Below are positions 6,375 to 11,251 of a DNA stretch of 11,251 nt, piece after piece. A program made the position numbers and the translations under genes. Below the pieces are notes generated by a model that was not told the DNA's origin, did not search any database, and saw only the letters and a program-made list of their open reading frames with translations. The stretch covers positions 1-11,251 of the forward strand of contig DKKR01000095.1 in NCBI GenBank assembly GCA_002455375.1. Reading direction: 5' to 3'. Source of the stretch: Bacteroidetes bacterium UBA6661 (lineage in GTDB: Bacteria; Bacteroidota; Bacteroidia; AKYH767-A; OLB10). Positions within the stretch are counted from its first letter, which is position 1, and the number at the start of each line of letters is the position of its first letter.

Positions 6375-7892
6375 TTACTCCTTAAAGACAACCAACTTTT
6401 TATGCACCCTTTCATTATTGCTTGTGATTGTGCAATTATAAACACCGTTTGCAAGTTTTGGTAAGGATATATATTGCATTGTACTCCAAGGCGACAGGTT
6501 TTGCCTAAAAACTTCTTTGCCGTTTATATCAAATATTTGAAGTGTGCCACTTTTGTTTTGGGGTAAGAGATAAATTATTTTGAAACTGCCGTTATTAGGG
6601 TTTGGGGATATTGAAAATTTAAAATCGTGCACGGCTAAATCATTAATGCTTGTTAAAGAATCACAGGGGCTTCCGATTTTTCTGCCGAGGTAATAGTTTG
6701 GGTGAACCGGAACTGTTCCAACATTAAATTTAGGCAAATGAAAGTCGTGCAGATGCACATCGCAGCTTAAACCTGCACTATCGGGATAGTTGATGTAATG
6801 TAAATCAACTACGCTGCTTGTAGAGGTTATATAAATTTTACCATTTGCAGCGAGATACATAGTATAGAAATTGGTATAAAAAGGAGAAACAGGAGAAAGA
6901 AAGGTGTCATTTACTGCAACAACTTGGACACTGGCTGCAATGTTTGAAGCATCGGTATCAAACTGATAAATATAATTTACTGATGCCACATATAAATATT
7001 GTGAATTGGAAGAAAACGATGTGCCAAATCCATATAAGGAGTCATTGTAATCAATAACGGTATCTAAAGTTAAAGAAGCATTACATCTGTCAAAATCAAA
7101 AAGGCGAATTTCTTCAAACCAATTTGTTCCAACAGAGTGCAAGTGACGATATGCAAACTTAGAGCCGTCAGGCGAAAAAACAGGCTGCCCTGACCAATCG
7201 CCATAAACAGGTAAATTCAAATTCTGGCTGCTGATTAATTGAACGGTATTGGGCGTAAGAAGAAATTTATAAATTATGCTTGCATTGTGATTAAAAATAA
7301 CTATCCACCAATCTCTTCCATTGCCGTGTTTGCAAGCTGCCACGCCATGACCAAAAGAACCATTAAGAGCAATATTGTTTTTACTAATGACATCTCCTTT
7401 CCCTCCATCAAGTGTTCGGTCAATAACCGTATAATAAAGTTCTGTTGAAGGAAGTGTAGTATTGCCGTAAGTCTGATGAAATAAAACGAACTTATTTGTA
7501 TCATCCGGCATGGGTAGAATAATATTTCCATTTATCAATGACATGCCTAATCCTTTTAAAGCATCAGCAGCCACACCTGGATTAAGTCCTGAACCGTTGG
7601 GCATAGTATCACCAATTGAATTAGCAATCCAAATTCCATTGCTGCTCATTAAAAAATTTCCGTTTTTATCTGATATGTTACCTTCGGTTTCCTGAAAAGG
7701 CATTTTGCGGATTTCTGTCAGCAAGGTTGCATTTGATGAATCAAAATTAATTCTCATTAATGTGTCAGAGGTAATATATCCTAAAAGCCATGTATGATTT
7801 AGTCCTTGTGAAAAGGATTTAGAATTAAATAAAAGAATAATCAGCAGCATAACGCTGCTGATTATTCCTGAAGGTTGCTTTTTGAAAATCAT
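6375..7892 (-). CDS. B1: secreted beta-propeller-like protein with T9SS sorting domain
   Basis: Predicted exported protein of 505 residues, function unknown. Residues 1-29 form a signal peptide (Lys4-Lys5, hydrophobic core about 10-22, likely cut near SFSQ-G). The body has the same family motifs as B2: NISDKNGNF (72-80), CKHGNGRDWW (187-196), FSPDGSKFAY (239-248), FDRC (267-270), FSSNSQYLY (293-301), LAANGKIY (347-354) and HPNYYLG (397-403). Residues 422-505 are a type A T9SS sorting domain with PNP at 430-432, IFDINGK and LANGVY. Its ATG overlaps the A1 stop in ATGA, so translation is probably coupled to A1. The signal-peptide codons contain a perfect 14-bp hairpin with a U-rich tail (7827-7867) absent from B2. 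The frame ends 21 bases before the A2 ATG, so all four genes are likely one transcript. The family and export calls are strong; the propeller fold is inferred from motifs. Confidence 0.9.
   Translation of the reverse strand: MIFKKQPSGIISSVMLLIILLFNSKSFSQGLNHTWLLGYITSDTLMRINFDSSNATLLTEIRKMPFQETEGNISDKNGNFLMSSNGIWIANSIGDTMPNGSGLNPGVAADALKGLGMSLINGNIILPMPDDTNKFVLFHQTYGNTTLPSTELYYTVIDRTLDGGKGDVISKNNIALNGSFGHGVAACKHGNGRDWWIVIFNHNASIIYKFLLTPNTVQLISSQNLNLPVYGDWSGQPVFSPDGSKFAYRHLHSVGTNWFEEIRLFDFDRCNASLTLDTVIDYNDSLYGFGTSFSSNSQYLYVASVNYIYQFDTDASNIAASVQVVAVNDTFLSPVSPFYTNFYTMYLAANGKIYITSTSSVVDLHYINYPDSAGLSCDVHLHDFHLPKFNVGTVPVHPNYYLGRKIGSPCDSLTSINDLAVHDFKFSISPNPNNGSFKIIYLLPQNKSGTLQIFDINGKEVFRQNLSPWSTMQYISLPKLANGVYNCTITSNNERVHKKLVVFKE
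6378..6629 (-). repeat. Sorting-domain homology island in B1
   Basis: Partner of 1882-2133 in B2: 252 bases, gap-free, about 91% identical by hand count. The encoded 84 residues differ at only 6 positions, whereas the propeller parts of the two proteins share perhaps half their residues or fewer. Confidence 0.8.
7827..7867 (-). promoter_or_regulatory. Perfect 14-bp hairpin with U-rich tail in the B1 signal-peptide codons
   Basis: On the minus strand GAATAATCAGCAGC (7867-7854) is followed by a 5-base loop and its exact reverse complement (7848-7835), then TTTTATTT (7834-7827). In B1 mRNA this spans about +26 to +58 from the ATG and encodes the hydrophobic core of the signal peptide. The shape is that of an intrinsic terminator or attenuator; ribosomes translating B1 would melt it. 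The structure is seen directly; a regulatory role is inferred. B2 has no such hairpin at the same place. Confidence 0.6.
7889..7892 (-). other. ATGA stop-start overlap, A1 to B1
   Basis: The A1 stop TGA and the B1 start ATG overlap by 4 bases within CGATGA, exactly as at the A2-B2 junction. Conservation of the junction in both copies, although the flanking codons differ, supports real translational coupling. Confidence 0.85.
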
Positions 7893-10800
7893 CGGATAAT
7901 AACCAGTTTTGAATGAACGTGGTATTTATTCTCGGCAATTACTTTAATGGTGTATGCACCAGGAGTTAGTTTTGATACATCAATTTTTGTAACAGCATCT
8001 TTGCAATTAAGCAATGTTGAAATTACTTTTACCCCAAGTGCATTTGATACTTCAATAGTACATAGGTCTTCAAATTTTCCTATCAGAGTTACAGTTACCT
8101 CATCTTTTGCAGGATTGGGATTGATGTTGATGGCTTTAACTTCTTTTACATTAGTGTTATTATCACCACCTTGCCTGTATATACCACTTTGCAGGCACAC
8201 GTTATCCTCATCATAATAAACCGAATCATTTACCAATGCAATTAAAGTACGAGCGCGCTCAACGGCAGGGCCCCCGGCATAGGGACATTGTGATGCAATG
8301 GCAAATATTTCTTCGTAATTGTTGGTTATTATCAATATGCCTTCTTCCATAAACTGCATTTCACGTTCGTTGATAATTTGCGTGTTTTCCTGTGGGAGAT
8401 TTTCAGGCAATACTATTTCATTTCTCAACTCAGCCTGAGTGAATTTATCGTTCATTAAGGCCTCGCGCTGAATATCGATGTTTTGTATAGTTTGGGTTAA
8501 GAAATTAATGGTATTGATAAACTGCTCTTTTAATGTCTCCCAATTAGAAGGCTGATTCTCTTCAAGCCAAACTATACTGTCATTTAAAATATCAATTTGG
8601 TTGTTGGCACTATCAAGCAGATTTATGTAAACCGTATCAAAACTATAAGCAGCCCGCATATATTCTTCGGTATCGTATAAATATCCTACGGCAGCATCTT
8701 CGTTTTCTGACATAAATGCAACATAAGCTGAATCTTCCAGCAGAAAGGTTGAATCATTGGACAACAATGCGTATAAATATTCCTCGGCAATAGCCCGGCT
8801 TTCCTCGACAAACTCTTCGGTTTCAAATGTGCCATTGGCAATCAGTTCTTCAACTTCTGTTGCAGAAAGTGCGGGAGGCGGAGTGTTGCAAACAAATGAA
8901 TTGGAACAATAAAAAGTGGTTCCTGGTAAATGTTGAAACCATGAAGCAATGTTGTTTGACGGACGGTAAATTTTTGACAAAGCGGTGTCAACATAAAAAC
9001 GTGAAGCGGCAAAGCCAATAGCATTAGCATTGTATGCCTGAAAGGTAGCTGATAACGTATCATTCCACCTATTGCCAAACAATGTTTGCCATCCAATACT
9101 ACCTGAGTTATTGATGTATAAACCATTGTAATGGTGATGAAACTCTGTAGCTTTTAAATAAGTGCTTGGGTTTACACCGCCAAAGTAAATGCCGCGATGG
9201 GTACTGTCAAGATAATTACAGTAAAGAGAGTTGCTTCCTAATAGTGAGTTGTTTCCCATTAGAATGCCTTTGGAAGAAGCATTAAGACCACTGCTATAAC
9301 TACCTGAAACACTATTACAACTTATGTTTGAATAACGGTTTGCCCAAACAGTAATACCACTATTGTTGCCGTTGTTATTTATTTTTATGTTGTTGAATTT
9401 GATTTTGGCAGTGTTAAGCACACCAGAATAGATGCCGTGCTGTGCATTATAAAGATTTATGGTATTACCATTGCAGTAGTAGCGTACAGATGCGTTGGGA
9501 TTGGCCTCGCTCATCCATATACCATAATGTCCGAGTGAAAAACCTGAGTTGATAGTGCCACTTATTGTAATAGTGTTATTATTTGCAATCATGAATTTAG
9601 CCAAAGGGTTAGAGACAAAGAATACTCCAATATGCCTTGATGTAATTGTACAATTGGTAACAGTGCTTGTTTTGGCTGCCGGTGTTTGAATGCAATAAAC
9701 ACCGTAGCGCACGTTGAGCAAATGAAGGTAGTCAACCGCAACGGTTACACCTCTTGCGTAAATTCCGTATTCGGCATTGTCAACAGTGTTATATGTTGTT
9801 GCCTCCGGTAATACTCTAAGCATTGCCAGCGAAGTAGTGCTTGCATCGGTAGCCATAGCCATGCCCTGATATTGATTTGTATAAGATACATCTTTTGTAA
9901 TGTTATAAAACTTTGTTCGTTTAATGTTTATTATGCTATTGTGAGATACTAACCCATTATTCAATTTATAAAACTCATTTAATTTACCTGCTATGCCTCC
10001 CAATGTCATTATAATATTATTAACCTCTATGCCGGTATATGGTAGATTGCCATGTGCAGGCTGTCCAATGTAATCGGGTTTAAATATTATTGATTTCATT
10101 GCAATTTCTGTTCGACTTACAGTTATGGATGTATTAACAAATCCGGTTGCCGGTGGTGCATATATGCCACGTACACAATCTACAATTTTACTGGAATCAA
10201 TAAAAGCAAGAGAGCCTTTATTTGTTGTTATTCCAACATCAGCATCTTTTAGTGTACTGTTGTTTAGTAGATATATTCTTCCTTCATTGTTTACCAATAT
10301 GCCTTGCCACATAGTATCACAACTTTGTATGGAAGTGTTATTTAGTACAAGAGTGCTGTTTGCCAATACGATTATTTGTGAACCTGCATTGGCATAGACC
10401 GTACAATTATTTAAAACTAATGAATCACTTACATAATACTTTCCTTCAATGAAAATAGAGATATTGTTGTAAACCTTTTTTCCAGAGAATGTACTGTCGG
10501 CAAAGGTGGTGTCGGTATTAGCGCAAGTATTGAGAACGTTAACACAAACACTATCCTTCCACGTAGTGCCCATTGGCGAAGTAACGCTTGCTACATTGTA
10601 AAAACAACTGCCTTGTGTAGTAAAGTAACCACTCACGGTAAACGTATCACACTCCATAGAATTAAGCGTTATCGTTGGCGGCAGCGTGGTACTTGTGGTC
10701 ACAAAGCCCGTTGGGGTAATGTCGCTGAGAATACCGGTCTGCGTATTTACGCTGTTGTTGCACACGATAATGGTGTAGGTCACCGTATCGGTAAAGGCTG

Positions 10801-11251
10801 CTGCCGTGTCGGTGCCGGCAGTTTTGGTGATGCTCCAGCAGTCTGTACAGGCAGTGCTGTCCATAAACAGCGGATTCTGGTTGTTGTAGTTAAAATAGGC
10901 TGTATAGGAAAGCGAGTCGCCACAGTAGTTTTTGCCGGCTACCAGTATGTTGGGCAAAATGGTGTCTGCAGCAAATGCGCACTCAGGAATCAGATTAAAA
11001 TAAATACACAACTTGTCGGTAAGGTGTATGCCGCCATTGGCAAAGCCCAAGGCCTGCATGTTGGCAGGGGTTATCTGCCACGAGGGGGCGCTGCCTGTAA
11101 GGTAGGAAACAGCAACGGGCGTAGCTTTGGGGTTCAGTATATAGGCACTGAGCAGGTTCAGCCCCTGTGGTATATTAATCAGCCCTGCAAAGTCGGGATA
11201 GGCATATCCCGGATTGCTGTTAAAAATGCAGGTAAATTTTTTAAGGGTGTC
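7889..11251 (-). CDS. A1: large beta-helix T9SS protein, N-terminus off the window
   Basis: Predicted surface protein. The frame is open to the right edge, giving 1120 residues with no start in view; the ATG at 11059 is internal. Numbering from the window edge, residues about 1-257 are DUF11-like beta-sandwich sequence: DTVTYTIIV (155-163), DITPTGF (177-183) and a segment shared with A2 (196-257). About 265-720 form a right-handed parallel beta-helix with CDTMWQGI (311-318), GQPAHG (396-401) and repeated GIY/GVY and NNTI turns. About 795-940 are acidic and predicted helical. QCPYAGG (988-994) to CLQSGIYR (1019-1026) is the cysteine module shared with A2, and about 1035-1120 is a T9SS sorting domain (PNP 1045-1047, LTPGAYTIKV, SKLVIIR). 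It is first in the visible operon and overlaps B1 by 4 bases. GC is about 50-60% in the first 195 codons but falls to about 30-40% beyond. A signal peptide must lie outside the window. Adhesin-like roles are possible; no enzyme motif is visible. Confidence 0.92.
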   Translation of the reverse strand, partial: DTLKKFTCIFNSNPGYAYPDFAGLINIPQGLNLLSAYILNPKATPVAVSYLTGSAPSWQITPANMQALGFANGGIHLTDKLCIYFNLIPECAFAADTILPNILVAGKNYCGDSLSYTAYFNYNNQNPLFMDSTACTDCWSITKTAGTDTAAAFTDTVTYTIIVCNNSVNTQTGILSDITPTGFVTTSTTLPPTITLNSMECDTFTVSGYFTTQGSCFYNVASVTSPMGTTWKDSVCVNVLNTCANTDTTFADSTFSGKKVYNNISIFIEGKYYVSDSLVLNNCTVYANAGSQIIVLANSTLVLNNTSIQSCDTMWQGILVNNEGRIYLLNNSTLKDADVGITTNKGSLAFIDSSKIVDCVRGIYAPPATGFVNTSITVSRTEIAMKSIIFKPDYIGQPAHGNLPYTGIEVNNIIMTLGGIAGKLNEFYKLNNGLVSHNSIINIKRTKFYNITKDVSYTNQYQGMAMATDASTTSLAMLRVLPEATTYNTVDNAEYGIYARGVTVAVDYLHLLNVRYGVYCIQTPAAKTSTVTNCTITSRHIGVFFVSNPLAKFMIANNNTITISGTINSGFSLGHYGIWMSEANPNASVRYYCNGNTINLYNAQHGIYSGVLNTAKIKFNNIKINNNGNNSGITVWANRYSNISCNSVSGSYSSGLNASSKGILMGNNSLLGSNSLYCNYLDSTHRGIYFGGVNPSTYLKATEFHHHYNGLYINNSGSIGWQTLFGNRWNDTLSATFQAYNANAIGFAASRFYVDTALSKIYRPSNNIASWFQHLPGTTFYCSNSFVCNTPPPALSATEVEELIANGTFETEEFVEESRAIAEEYLYALLSNDSTFLLEDSAYVAFMSENEDAAVGYLYDTEEYMRAAYSFDTVYINLLDSANNQIDILNDSIVWLEENQPSNWETLKEQFINTINFLTQTIQNIDIQREALMNDKFTQAELRNEIVLPENLPQENTQIINEREMQFMEEGILIITNNYEEIFAIASQCPYAGGPAVERARTLIALVNDSVYYDEDNVCLQSGIYRQGGDNNTNVKEVKAININPNPAKDEVTVTLIGKFEDLCTIEVSNALGVKVISTLLNCKDAVTKIDVSKLTPGAYTIKVIAENKYHVHSKLVIIR
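10481..10666 (-). repeat. DUF11-like homology island in A1
   Basis: Partner of 5982-6167 in A2. It encodes the second half of a DUF11-like domain including CDTFTVSGYF and a long stretch with SVCVNVLNTC. Its right edge coincides with a sharp rise in GC content, so the island marks a composition boundary in A1 as well as the end of homology to A2. Confidence 0.8.
10667..11251 (-). other. GC-rich 5' segment of A1
   Basis: Sample 60-base rows here reach about 50-62% GC (10681, 10801, 10921, 11041), against about 28% at 9361 and about 42% in the row spanning the boundary (10621). The reading frame is continuous across the change, so this is a difference within one gene. It fits a DUF11-like module of separate origin, or one kept similar to other GC-rich copies elsewhere in the genome. 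Confidence 0.7.

Noticed and set aside
1..11251. tRNA, rRNA, riboswitch or phage genes
   Set aside because: Looked for clover-leaf-like arms, rRNA-like conserved strings and integrase or structural phage motifs; none seen.

Overview
The window comes from a member of the Bacteroidota, probably a Chitinophagales/Sphingobacteriales-type or related environmental lineage. The reasons are four reading frames ending in type IX secretion (T9SS) C-terminal sorting domains, no Shine-Dalgarno-led starts, a candidate Bacteroidota-type promoter (TACCTTTG), and repeat elements of a style I associate with Bacteroidota genomes. No species can be named from the sequence. All real genes lie on the minus strand, so transcription runs from right to left.

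Layout in transcription order. (1) 11251-7889: a long secreted protein, here called A1, open at the right edge. It has DUF11-like beta-sandwich sequence, a right-handed parallel beta-helix, an alpha-helical region, a conserved cysteine module and a T9SS sorting domain. (2) 7892-6375: B1, 505 residues, signal peptide + beta-propeller-like repeats + T9SS sorting domain. (3) 6353-3393: A2, a paralogue of A1 whose N-terminus is cut inside the DUF11-like domain and replaced by a palindromic repeat element. (4) 3396-1879: B2, 505 residues, paralogue of B1. (5) 1878-1317: a 562-base gap with a second repeat element that can act as a terminator, and a candidate promoter. (6) 1316-1: the first 438 codons of a Kup-family potassium transporter, running off the left edge.

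A1-B1-A2-B2 is a tandem duplication of a two-gene unit. In both copies the beta-helix gene ends and the propeller gene begins in the same ATGA overlap (within CGATGA), so the pair is probably translationally coupled. All three complete or C-terminally complete families carry T9SS tails, so the products should be exported and attached to the cell surface or released. A joint surface role such as adhesion or polymer contact is inference only. The paralogues are mostly divergent, but two islands are about 90% identical in DNA: the sorting-domain end of the B genes and the DUF11-like piece of the A genes. This points to gene conversion or module exchange.

The most interesting points are: a repeat element fused to the start of A2 that reads as a plausible secretion signal; a perfect 14-bp hairpin with a U-rich tail inside the signal-peptide codons of B1, placed like an attenuator; and an abrupt rise in GC in A1 exactly where its homology to A2 stops.
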